From Hirundichthys speculiger (taxonomy: Eukaryota; Chordata; Actinopteri; Beloniformes; Exocoetidae), in assembly GCA_018398805.1 (NCBI GenBank), contig JAGFBZ010002560.1:248001-312000 (forward strand): a stretch of 64,000 nucleotides of DNA. The letters run 5' to 3'. Position numbers and translations under genes: made by a program. This document shows positions 47,446 through 58,854 of this stretch, one piece after another. Numbering within the stretch: the stretch's first letter is position 1; each line of letters begins with the position of its first letter. The notes under the pieces were generated by a model, which was given only the letters and a program-made list of their open reading frames with translations, made no database searches and was not told the DNA's origin.

Positions 47446-50400
47446 TCAACCATCAAGCAATTCTTTGGGCCTTCTGTAGCCAAAGAGTGTGAAGTCCCCC
47501 TCATAGATGTTGTACAGCTTCATCCTGTCCTCCAGTGGGACCGTTCTGAACCAGTCCATGACAGAATCAGAGGAAGTCATATTTTCATAGGATGGAGGGA
47601 ACTTAATGTCATCCTCCAGCTTCAGCATCTTCAGCAGCTCTTCAGTGTCCTCCTGAAGAGTCTCCTGGTGGCCAACAAAATCATAGCTGGAAGGAGAAAC
47701 AAGCCAAATGTTTAGCAAGGCTTTTAATCATTAATGAGATCAAAGTTCAGTTTTAGAGCTGTGTTGTTGTTGTTTATTGACAGAGAATGAGAGGATAAAT
47801 CAAAGAAGCTCACTCTATGAGGCAGGGCTGACACAGGCGGTACATCTGCCTCCAGTGGGGCTCAAAGGGCTCCTTCTTCTCTGTCTTTGGGTCCAGCAGG
47901 TACTGAATGAAGTTGTAAAATGAGGGACGCACACCTGCTTCAAACGCCTCGCCCACTGTCTTTGGTGGATCAGGCTGGTTGCCATAAAGCTTCAACATAA
48001 CCTTTGCATAATTCTTATAGAAGTACTGATTTATTTCATTATTCTGAAACTTATCACGATAGGCAGAGATGAGACGCACAAATGGGTCACGGACAAACAG
48101 GAACTTGGTATAGTGCTTAAGCTTCACCTGCAAAGAAAAAAACAACACATCAGTTCTATATTTGTAACTTTCAAGTCTGTTCAGACGTGACTGAATGAAC
48201 TGACCTTCATCTCTGCTTTTGGAAAGCGGCTAAGATCAGGTAACATGGTCGGGGTGTGGATGAATGTATGTATGCTCTATGGATAAAAGGTCAGGATACG
48301 GCTCACTCTGGTTAAGGACATACATGACCCTCTTCCAGTTGGTACACGCCACCTGAACATAGAATACAGAAAAGAGTCTTTGTGATGGGTTTACTGTGGC
48401 AAAGAAACTAGTGTGACCACAAGTCACTGTTTTTCAGCAATTTTGGTCTTCTTGAAAACCTTTTTCAAACAATATTTGTACAATATACCACTTCACAGGG
48501 TAGATATAAGCCCTGAAACATCTGCTCCACAACCTAATTATCCAACAAGCTGTAAGACAGTCTGGCCCACAGACTGAAAATGTGATTCAGAAACAAAGAA
48601 AGCCTGCCTCAGACTGGATCTAATCACTGTGTATATTCTGTCTTTGATTAATGACACCTGTCTAACTGTCGTAGTGTTGTGTGGGTTGGGGTGGATGGTG
48701 AGGTGGAGCCAAAAAGGCAGGAGAAGAAGGTGGTTCCAACAAAAGCATCCTTTATTCTAGTGATGTTACGAGGTGTGCCGAGGCTTCGAAGCGTGTATCG
48801 AGTAATGGAGGGGGCATTTCTGGGAAGCGCGTATCGAGGCTTGCTTCGTTTAGGGGAGGAGCCGAAAGCGATGACGTCCGAAGCTTCTCTGCCCGGCTGT
48901 ACCACGTGACTGCTTCGGGAAATGGTTCAGATTATGGCGCAGGGTTTGACAGCTTTATAAACGCCACAGGCTCCATTCAAAATGTGGGTTTTTGTAGGCG
49001 AGTTGCGGTCAGTTCAGAGTGTGGATAGAGTTTGGCAGCACCTCTGCGAAGGTATGCTCTTTCCTTTTATTCCAATATATAATAAAGCTTATAGTTTGTC
49101 TGTATTGCTACTGCAGTGATTTAACGGCCTACTCACTTTTGTCTTTAAAGGAGAATCTTACACAAGTGCAAGCATCTCTGGGGATGCAAAATATGAAACT
49201 TATGCAAGAAGTGGACACTAGATGGAACAGCACATATTTGATGCTGCAGCGTTTGGTTGAGCTGAGGGAGCCAGTAGGAGCAGCATTAGCAGGCTTGCAA
49301 CATGACTTCCCTTCTTAACACCTGAGGAATTTCAGATTGTTGGAGGGCGCCTTTCGATGCTGTCTCCATTTTATGATGCCACTGTGGAGCTCTCCTCTGA
49401 AGAAAAAGTGTCTGCATCTAAAGTGGTACCTCTCATGACAATGCTTGAACAAAGTCTACAAGATGAAATGAGAAAGAGCACCACCACCACCAGCATTACA
49501 AATAGGAGACCAGCTTATCAGGCAACCTTGGGAGAAGCTACACACTTTACAGCATCATGTCCCTTGCTACACTCCTGGACCCCAGATATAAGGTTATTGG
49601 GTTTTTCAGCCCAACAAAAGCGAGCAAAGCTGTGTGCCACTTTCATAAGATCAACACAAGGCAGAGAGGAAACTCCTCAGGCTTCCACCTCTCATGATGT
49701 CACTGGAGGTAGTCTATAATTTTAAATTTTTAGATCAGTTATTCCAATTAGAACACTTATTAACATGATCTGTGGTTTCCTCTTAGGTAGCAAACTGTGG
49801 CATCGTTTGGACACCAGCGTAATGGAGGCAAGGAGGACTCAAAATGTCCCTGCTGATGCCACTGTGGAGGTCCAGCGCTACCTTGCCGAACCAATTATAA
49901 ACCAGCACGAAAACCCATTGACATACTGGGAGAAACAAAAATTACTGTACCCCCATTTGTACATGATGGCACAAACATTTTTATGCACCCCAACATCCTC
50001 TGCGCCATACGAAAGGGTGTTCTCCAAAGCTGGAGAGGTTGTGTCTAAAAAAGGGAATCGGTTAAAACCAAAAACTGTGGAAAAATTACTATTTCTGAAT
50101 AAAAATGCATTAAATCACCCCTTTAATGGTCATCATTGTCCAAGCAGCACAAGCATATTCAGTGCGCCCCCTCCGTAGTTCCATTATAAACCTGACTAGT
50201 AGGTGGTTATATGTGCATATGAAGCTTCAAGAAATGAACCCTTTCTCGAACCAATTGGCTGAAGTGGCACAATGCCTCACGATGCTTCATCTTGCCATAA
50301 CTACTTTAATCACGGCTCACAAAAATAAAACTCAATAACCAAAACCAGATAAATCCAAAGGTAGGGAAAATCCACAGACAGGAACACAGGGAACATGATG

Positions 50401-53400
50401 GTATGATCACGCAACGAAAGAGGGGAAGACAAGACTTAAACGAGAGGCAGGTGCAAACACTCAGGGTAATCACAGAGGGAAGTAAACCGGAAAACCACGA
50501 GGACAAGAGAAACCTTCAAAGTAAAACAGGAACAAGGTAGACTAGAAACAGGGGGAACTAGAACAGACAACAGAGACTAGCCGCTACCTGCTAGCCGCTA
50601 CCCGCAAATTGCGGGTTTAGGAACCTCCACTAACCGTTATCTTCCGCTCACTTTATAAAACCACTACCCCATTATGCCGACTCCCTTACTCACATTGTAG
50701 GTGTGGCAATGGGCGTGTCTTTTGCCCTTTCTGCAAACTTGGTATCTTGCGATCGCAAGTTGAGGGTAGCGGGTCAGACCACCCGCAACCCGCAAAAAGC
50801 TTATATGTCACGTACGAGGTTATATATAGGTTGCCCCAGCTAGAATGAATCATGGTTGGCCCAAAAAAAATTTAAGACTGGCTTTGGTGATGTAGGTTTC
50901 TACACAGTAATTAAATGTTGTGCTGCATGGCTGGCTTCATGTTCACTCTCCCAGTTAACTTTACAATGTAAATTTATAACTGGATCGCTGGTAAGATCTC
51001 CAAATGTATTTTGGGTAAAATCGTCATTAACAGCCGTCTAACAGCGTCATCATCAGTCACTAGTCAACAGAGTCTATGTGGTGCAGACTAGGTGGATCAC
51101 AGATTAATCTAATCATTAGTTACAGTTCATACAAGCATAAAAGAGGAGCAACAAAATGCAAAGAAAAAGAAAAAAAAAACCCAGGAAAAGACTAAACTAA
51201 AAAAGCTGGATACATATCCTCCTGGAGATAAACCTGACATTGTTGGCAGCGGGTCAAGCCCACCAGAACTGGAACCACGGTCAGGGAGCCAGATTCACAG
51301 GTACAATTTCTCACAATCACTGACACTGAAAACAACATGTGAGTTAGTTGTAAACTGTTGATGTGGTTGTTATCGGAGTAGCCCGACCGCCAAACATTAA
51401 TATTATTAAGGGCCAGGTAGCCTAATGTTTTTGTTGTTCTCATGGTTTGTTAGACTTCATGTTGGGTTACTCTTGCAAAAAGGCTCGTACAACGATGTGG
51501 AGGAAATTTTTATTTGGTTTATTCATCTTGTAATTTTGTTCATTTTATTTGTTTTCAATAATATGTTTAAAAGTGATTTGTCTTAAGACCAATACACATT
51601 ATAATGTGTGACAAAAGGCAAGCTCGGGGGTCAGCTGTGATTCATTGATCAAGGAGACAAAGCAGGGGTCAGCTGTGATTCTGAATAAACATTCTTAAAT
51701 TCAATTAACATCAAGTAAATAACTTCTTGATCAAGGAACTGTATAACGTCCCTAAATCCAGTCTGTTTTAAGACAAATGTCCCTTTGCCTTCACCACTAC
51801 CTGCTGTGATCCACTCTGTATGCAAAAACATGTAGAAGAATCAATACCTTTTGTCTTGGTATAAAAGAAAAGCCTCATCTCTGTTCAGACAGAGTCCTCA
51901 TTCAGTATTCTGTGGAGCACTGACTGACAGCTCTCCTTATGTGCACATAAGATTTTTGTATTTTTGTTTCTTTTCTCTTTAATAAATTCTATTCTGATTT
52001 TCTCAATGAGATCGGATCTTATTTTTTCCATAACAACATGCTCGGAGTTGGTATTTATTAACAGCAATGGAAACACATCAGGTGAAATCGGCACTTAGTA
52101 CTGAGCAGAATGAATGAATGCTGGTAGCAACTAAAACAATAACTGGTGCGTCTCCTGTGTGACGTCACATCCGCATACCACTGAATACATTTTAGACAAT
52201 ATATTATGCCATAATACTACAGGTTTGATTGATTTCAAAATGACATGGTCGCTCTTCGTGGTGTTGAACTCTTACTATCAAATGCTTTGAGCTATGTGTC
52301 AAAAACGTAGTAATGCTTGTAAGCCCCGCTGTTGCGGGCATGTGTATGTTGTAAAACAATGTAATCACAAGCTTTATTGTGATTTATTGTGATGTAGTCA
52401 CAAGCTTTATTGTTTATTTATCTATATTATCTATATAGATAATATATATTTTATATATTTTTTATTTTATATTTTATCTATATTATTTATTTTAAGGGCC
52501 CGGTCATGTGCCCTGCCGGCCCGGCCCGACAGTGACATGTTACCTGTTCTTCCATGTTCAGAAGGTCGCTGAGTGATTTGTTTAACTCATATCTGCCATC
52601 CCTGAACTAAGACTGATGTCAGATCTCTTAACCACAGAACTGAATTCTTAAAAGGCTTGTATTCTTTTACAACTGGTTAAATAATAAATCTCATTCATAT
52701 TTCATGGTAAAGTTATCTTTAATCAAATAGAGTCAGATTGAATAAATAAATTACTTTACTTTAATCAAAACTCATCTCGACACATCTTTAACACACGAAG
52801 ACATTCAGCAGCAAGACAGCATATGCAGATACAGAGACATGGTAAAGATGACCCAGCACACACACACCGACACACACCCACAAACACTCTGAATAACACA
52901 ACTGAACCCATCCAGGAAGAAGCATGGATCAAAACAGAAAGGGAGGAAACTTTATTGTGAAAAAAAATTAGCTAAACATTCACGTCTGCTTCAACAGCCT
53001 TCACAAAGAGAGAACAAACACCAGCCACATTTTATCAAGACAGCCTTTGAAGAAAGATATGTGTAAATATATAATAGTAGAGAGAAGGATCGTAGATGTG
53101 GTACCTTGGGAATGTAACAGTAGATGATGCCATGTTTGTCGTCCACAATGAACTGCCTCAGTTCTCTCTGACTCATGTCTTCTAATGTTTGATCCCTCTC
53201 AGTAAAATTTGTCTCTTTATCACCATGACACAGTTCTCTGAGCAGCTGCTTCCTTTGAACCTGTCGCTGACGGATCCTCTCTGCTGTAACAATGAACATT
53301 TTTAAAAAGTGGCTGAAATTAAATAATGAGTACTGAAATGTTGTATTTCCCAATTAATTTCAAAGGCAGAGGACATCAATATACAACAATAGATACTTTG

Positions 53401-53560
53401 CTCTTGTCAAAGTCCAGGATACACTGCATTTTACAGACGTGCGTCGCACAAACGTACCTCTCTTTTCATGAGAAAAGTTCCATCTGTAGGATGAAATGAA
53501 TATATAAAGCAGAGATCCAAAACATCCAATGTACAACAGGAACTTTCTGGATGCTGCCAT
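47446..53560 (-). CDS. Carbohydrate sulfotransferase (CHST12-like), copy 1, frameshifted in exon 3
   Basis: Five exons in reading order: 53560-53458, 53283-53105, 48352-48205, 48127-47814, 47686-47446. The family uses PAPS to sulfate N-acetylgalactosamine (CHST8-14; here closest to the chondroitin-4-O-sulfotransferases) in the Golgi lumen. Exon 1 encodes a short cytosolic tail and a type II membrane anchor (FLLYIGCFGSLLYIFI). The 5'-phosphosulfate loop spans the exon 2/3 junction (IPK-VACTNWKR). The 3'-phosphate loop is FVRDPFVRLISAYR in exon 4. Exon 5 encodes the C-terminal YDFVGHQETL region with a possible N-glycan site (NMT). Exon 3 is 148 bp against 144 bp in the other copies because of an extra ATGT unit at 48264-48274. 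The frame then stops at 48238-48236, before the 3' loop. All splice sites are intact, so it is either a recent pseudogene or allele, or a sequence error. A CAG at 53584-53582 suggests a 5' UTR intron. The start matches copy 2. Confidence 0.75.
48765..50295 (+). mobile_element. hAT transposon (ZBED-type), decayed, in intron 2 of sulfotransferase copy 1
   Basis: Left part GAGGTGTGCCGAGGCTTCG and right part TGGCACAATGCCTCACGATG look like sub-terminal arms with partial inverted similarity. Between them lie transposase exons on the plus strand, antisense to the host gene. The ends are approximate and I could not fix a target duplication. Confidence 0.75.
49151..50110 (+). pseudogene. hAT transposase, C-terminal half, disrupted
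   Basis: Segments 49151-49316 (EVDTRWNSTYLMLQRLVEL), 49321-49718 (LSPFYDATVELSSEEKVSAS) and 49787-50110 (SSAPYERVFSKAGEVVSKKG) match the catalytic-core end and the C-terminal hAT dimerisation domain. A stop at 49316-49318 breaks the first from the second. The 49731-49786 interval looks like an intron between GGTAGT and CTCTTAG. The N-terminal BED zinc finger and the first catalytic part are missing. Confidence 0.75.
50296..51606. other. Intron 2 of sulfotransferase copy 1, repeat-like DNA
   Basis: There is no exon. At 50580-50800 words such as CTACCCGCAAATTGCGGGT and ACCCGCAACCCGC recur, suggesting another unrecognised mobile element. The 50340-50580 segment resembles dispersed fish repeat sequence. 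Confidence 0.4.
51607..52038 (+). mobile_element. Possible solo LTR of a retroelement
   Basis: The block begins TGTGAC and ends near ATAACA. It has two copies of GGGGTCAGCTGTGATTC in the left part, a TATA-like GTATAAAAG at about 51860 and AATAAA at 51981. This order (U3 repeats, TATA, then poly(A) signal) is LTR-like. No internal retroelement genes are adjacent, and no target duplication is evident. Confidence 0.35.
52100..53104. other. Intron 2 of sulfotransferase copy 1, proximal part
   Basis: AT-rich DNA with a TA/ATCTATATT-rich patch at about 52410-52495 and CA-rich words near 52855-52885. No exon was seen. Confidence 0.45.
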
Positions 53561-54072
53561 GATCTCTGAAGTCTCGTTCCCCTGAAAGAAAAATCAATAA
53601 AAGCGAAGCAGCCGAAATGATTGTTTGAATACTGACTCTACAAGAGTTTTCTGAAACCTAAAAATGATTCATAAACTGATGGTCACATCACTCACCTTGT
53701 TGTAAAGACAGCCACAGACTGTTTGATTCTCGTAACGCTCTACTGCTCTTCACTTCGTTTGCAGTTTGCAGTTTAACGACTTGGAAAACGACCAATGAAG
53801 GTTGAAAGAAGAAGATAAAAATGAATATGAATATGTTGGTAAATATTAACTTTAGATTTAGAACACTGTCCAACAGGATTATTTACACAACCACACCTCC
53901 TTTCTGTGGTGGCCGAGAGGTGCAACCAAATTTACAAATATAAAAACAAATTTGCACGATGTGAAACAGTTTTCAAACATAAAATTAAAATGCAAACGAC
54001 AAAACAAATTTAGGAAAAGTCTGCACAAATGAGCAAAAACAATCATCTGTAGTGAAGGAGGTCCATGTAGGT

Positions 54073-54652
54073 CAGGGGGTCAGACTCATTTTCACTGAGG
54101 GCCACATCTCCATCACGGTGACCCTCGAAGGGCCAGATTGACGGCATGAATGTAACAAAATGCAATATAAATACAAATAAATTAAACTACATTTTAATAT
54201 ATTGTTAAATAACGGATTCTGTTTTTATTATGTATATTTAACTCATTATTATATTAAACTCAGGGTTTGTGGTTGTAAACCTGCTCTCGCACGGGTGATG
54301 TTTAAAGCAATTCTTTGTTTTTCTTGTGAGCTAAATTTAGCATACTTAGCTCCGTGTTTGTGTTTCTTTTCTTGGACATGTTGGGGTTAGTTTGTAGAGG
54401 TTTTACTGAAGTCCATTAGTTCTGAAAATCGTCTTGATGTCTCGTTAATGGTGATATACTGTTATCGTTGTGGGTAACGACGAAATGCATTATGGGAGAT
54501 GTAGTTTATTCTCAATATGCGCTTTAAAGCTTATTTAAAGTCTTAAAATATTGGTTCAATATGTAAGCCAATAATGCACAATCTCTCGAGGGCCACATAA
54601 AAGGACGTGGCAGGCCACATTTGGCCCACGGGCCTTGTGTTTGACACATGTG
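54073..54652 (-). mobile_element. hAT element (GTF2IRD2-like group), shorter inverted copy
   Basis: The ends CAGGGGGTCAGACTC and TGTTTGACACATGTG match the element at 38266 in reverse. Flanking 8-mers ATGTAGGT (54065-54072) and ACGTAGGC (54653-54660) agree at six of eight positions, suggesting an older insertion. It lies between sulfotransferase copies 1 and 2. Confidence 0.75.
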
Positions 54653-54660
54653 ACGTAGGC

Positions 54661-55109
54661 GGTTCAACTCCATGAGTCATCAAACATCTGTGATTTATAG
54701 TATTCAAAACACATATAACACTAATTAAAGTTATCTGTTTGCTTTGTTAATAACTTACCAAGTTGTTTGAAAACAAAAAAGACAAAAAAAAGTTTAATTT
54801 TTGATCTGTTCTTTATTTAAGTTACCACATCTGAGCCTTCGCCAGGGTAAACGATGCAGCCCCCCCAGAAGAGATCAGCTTGCTACTTGAGATTCACTTT
54901 TACACATCTGCAGGTGTAAAAGTTAGCAGCTGGCTACGGCTGGAAGGCATTTCCATCCTCCCAGACAGTTCTAGTCCAGAAGCTGATTTCTCACCCAAAA
55001 GAATCCAAATTCTTACGGTTTCAGAGTGGAGACACAAGAGTGGGTTGACAAGTTTGTGATTTGCTGCCAGTGTCACTTTCTCTTAACATGCTGCAACTTT
55101 GGAGTCCCT
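54661..55109. other. Spacer between sulfotransferase copies 1 and 2
   Basis: No gene or repeat was recognised. Confidence 0.45.
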
Positions 55110-55472
55110 GTAAAAATTCCATCCATCATCTATGCCCGCTTAATCCTCGGCAGGGTCACAGGGATCTGCTGGAGCCTATCCCAGCTCTCTTAGGGTGAAA
55201 GGCAGGGGTCCACCCTGGACAGGTCTCCAGTCCATCACAGGGCCACATATAGACAAACAACCACTCACACTCACAATCACTCCTACGGGCAATTTAGAAC
55301 CACCAATGAACCTGACATGCATATCTTTGGACTGTGGGAGGAAGCCGGAGTATCCGAAAGGGAACCCACACAAGTACGGGGAGAACATGCAAACTCCACA
55401 CAGAAAGACCCCTGCTGAGGTTCGAACCAGGAACCTTCTTGCTGTGAGGCAACACTAAGCCACAGTGCTGCC
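55110..55472 (-). mobile_element. Teleost interspersed repeat (SINE/LINE-tail type), copy B
   Basis: The reverse complement of the family at 6788, and longer. It includes CACCCTGGACAGGTCTCCAG, CTTTGGACTGTGGGAGGAAG and a tRNA-like B-box in GAGGTTCGAACCAGGAACC. It ends about 65 bases from the stop codon of sulfotransferase copy 2, just beyond its poly(A) signal. Confidence 0.7.
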
Positions 55473-55487
55473 CTCCTGTAAAAACTA

Positions 55488-55493
55488 TTTATT
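55488..55493 (-). terminator. Poly(A) signal of sulfotransferase copy 2
   Basis: AATAAA on the minus strand, about 46 bases after the stop codon. Confidence 0.55.
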
Positions 55494-55538
55494 TTGATAA
55501 TAAAAAAGAAAAAAAATCAAGTCTCCATCTCCCAACTG

Positions 55539-58012
55539 TCAAAAATCATTTGGCCTTCTGTAACCAAAGAGTCTGAAGTCCTCCTCATAGATGTCGTACA
55601 GCTTCCTCCTGTCCTCCAGTGGCACCGTTCTGAACCAGTCCATGACAGAATCAGAAGAAGTCATATTTTCATAGGATGGAGGGAACTTAATGTCGTCCTC
55701 CAGCTTCAGCATCTTCAGCAGCCCTTCAGCGTCCTCCTGAAGAGTCTCCTGGTGGCCAACAAAATCATAGCTGGAAGGAGAAAACAAACCACAGCCTTAC
55801 GCGAGCGTTGATTCCTTCACTGATATCTAGAATCTGTTCCAGAGCTCTTCTTGATCGTCTTACGATGGTGGACCCTTCTTACCGTACGAGGCAGGGGTGG
55901 CACAGCCGGTGCATCTGCCTCCAGTGGATATCAAAAGGCTGCTCCTTCTCAGTCTGAGGGTCCAGCAGGTACTGGATGAAGTGGTTAAATGTGGGGAGGT
56001 TGCCTAGCGCGTGTGCTTCGCTCATCGTCTCTGGTGGATCAGACTGGTTGCTGTAGAGCTTCAGCATCACCTTTCCAAAGTTCCGGTAGAAGTACTCATT
56101 GTCCGCTCTGTACTGGAACTTGTCCCGGTAAGCAGAGATGAGACGGACTAATGGGTTCCGGACAAACAGGAACTTGGTGTATTTCTTCAGCTTTTCCTGC
56201 AGAGCAAAGACTGTAAGTACCTGCTGCAAAAGTCCACTCCAGTCTGTTCATTGCAACAGCTCCAGAAACAAAGGTGACATCTAGAGAAGTCTTGTGGGCT
56301 GACCTGAGTGTCTGGGAGATTTGGGTTAACTTTGGCTGAACCCGCTAGAATAAAATATGACACATATGAGCTGGGCTGAATCAAAAAGCAGGGTGACAAG
56401 TAAGGCAAATCTATAAAGACACATCAGAACTGGGATGAAATGCAGTTTTACCTGAAAACCTATGCAGTTTCTGACTGCTGCCACTAGGTGGTGTCACTGT
56501 TACTTCTTTTTTTTTAACTCTCCTGTCTATGCTGGCTGGAGAACTCCTGTACCTCCCAGCAACAAGTACTGTCCTGGATGCCAAGATAGACTTACACAGT
56601 TTCTAGTATAACCTGGACATGAAGCAAAGCCTAATTGTGCTCTTGAAGGCTAATCTAATATGACACTGCTTGTGGTGTGTCTCTTTAAATACACAACTAT
56701 AAAAAAAATGTTTTGATCAAGCAGGAGGTTTTATGGGACTGGAAATGTCACATTTATGGGCATTGTCCCGGGAAGGTTATGGGTTGGCTGTGGTTCAGCT
56801 GGTTTACTAGCACATAATTTTGCAGGCTGGCCAGAGAGGATTGTTTTTTTTACAGCAGCTTGGACGGGCACAGATGTTTCACAACGCTGATCTGCGCATG
56901 TCAGTTGGTCTGATTTCAATGTATACTTCACAAAGTAGCCCTGAAATCACATTAGGAACTGGTTCAAAGGGAATAAAGTGCCATGTTACATCCCTAGACA
57001 CTGGTAATACATGAAATACATACATCATGTAGACATATATAGCCACAAGCTAATGTAATGATGAAGAATGTCAACTTTGTGCACATGCATTTAAATACTT
57101 TTACACGACGCATGCAGAACATATGCATTGCACCTTTTTTTTTGAGGGCTGGTGCCAGAAACTGACCTTCCTCTCTGATGTTTGGAGGTGTTTCAGTAAA
57201 TTGAACTTATTGGACCCATGGACGAGGGAGGGATCAATGGATGCGGGGTCAGGATATGGCTTGCCCTGCTTCAGGACGAACATAATCCTCTTCCAGTTGG
57301 TGCACGCCACCTGCAGATAAGAAGGAGAAGAGGACTCTCCAAGCTTAGCAACGTTCAACAAGCTCGCCATCTTAGGGCCAATTCCAATTCCTCCCTTAAG
57401 CCTCAATCTTGGCCCTCCAAAGTAAGTGTAAGGGCTGTCTTGTGACTTAGAAATGGGACACCCCTTGAGTGCAGTTACATCTTCAGACTGTGGGGGGCAG
57501 CCTTACGCCAAGGCCAAGCCCAAGGCCAAGCCCAAGGCCAAGCCCAAGGCCAAGACCAAGCCCAAGGCCAAGGCTTTACGTCTAGTCTGTCAAGAAGACA
57601 ACAAAGAAGGAGAAGAACAACAACAAAAAAAAAAATATATATATATATATATATATGTATATGATGAAAAGCCTAATTGCAGTCCTGAAGGCTAATCTAA
57701 TATGACACTGCTTGTGGTGTATCTCTTTAAATATACAACTATAAAAAAAATGTTTTGATCAAGCAGGAGGTTTTATGGGACTGGAAATGTCAGATTTATG
57801 GGCATTGGCCCGGGAAGGTCAAGTTGATGGACAAGTTTGAGGGCTGTATTGCTCACAATACTGAGATTCTCCGGCACCACCCATGGAAGTAAGGGCTACC
57901 CAGAAGGCATTGCGTATTTTCGCCAAGACGTCTTCGAAAAGGATGGCGCTGAAAAAAGTATTTTTGTAGTTAATAAAGATGTAAATGTTACAAAACTATC
58001 TTACTGTCTTCG

Positions 58013-58107
<95 letters not shown>

Positions 58108-58762
58108 GTCATGGAAAAAATTATTAGACCACCATTTTTTCTTCACTTTCTTGTTCATTTTAATACCTGGTACCACTAAACGTCATCATGTGACTAAAAC
58201 AGACAGAAAAGAAAACACTGAATGCATAAAAGCAGTGTTTTTGGCAGTACAACGCCATAGCTATTGATGTAAAAACTTAAGTGATTTAGGTTATAATCAA
58301 GAAAACCATGGAAAATGGCAAGATATCAGCTCTTAAATAAAACTCTTATGAGCAATCTTTGTGGTTATCGTTATGTTTGTCCAAACAAATGTACCTTTAG
58401 TTGTACCAGGCATTAAAATGAACAAGAAACTGAAGAAAACAAGGGTGGTCTAATAATTTTTTCTATGACTGTATATATATATATATATACATATACTGTA
58501 TATGCTCATAAGAGTTTTATTTAAGAGCTGATATCTTACCATTTTCCATGGTTTTCTTGATTATAACCTAAATCACTTAAGTTTTTACATCAATAGCTAT
58601 GGCGTTGTACTGCCAAAAACACTGCTTTTATGCATTCAGTGTTTTCTTTTCTGTCTGTTTTAGTCACATGATGACGTTTAGTGGTACCAGGTATTAAAAT
58701 GAACAAGAAAGTGAAGAAAAAATGGTGGTCTAATAATTTTTTCCATGATTGTGTATATATAT

Positions 58763-58854
<92 letters not shown>

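Noticed and set aside
53360..53457. Extension of copy 1 exon 1 past 53458
   Set aside because: A consensus donor (GAGAG then GTACG) ends the exon there, in the same phase as copy 2. The read-through frame is intronic.
57453..57695. Lys-Ala-Lys-Pro repeat protein
   Set aside because: Translation of a 12-bp minisatellite inside a transposon-like element.
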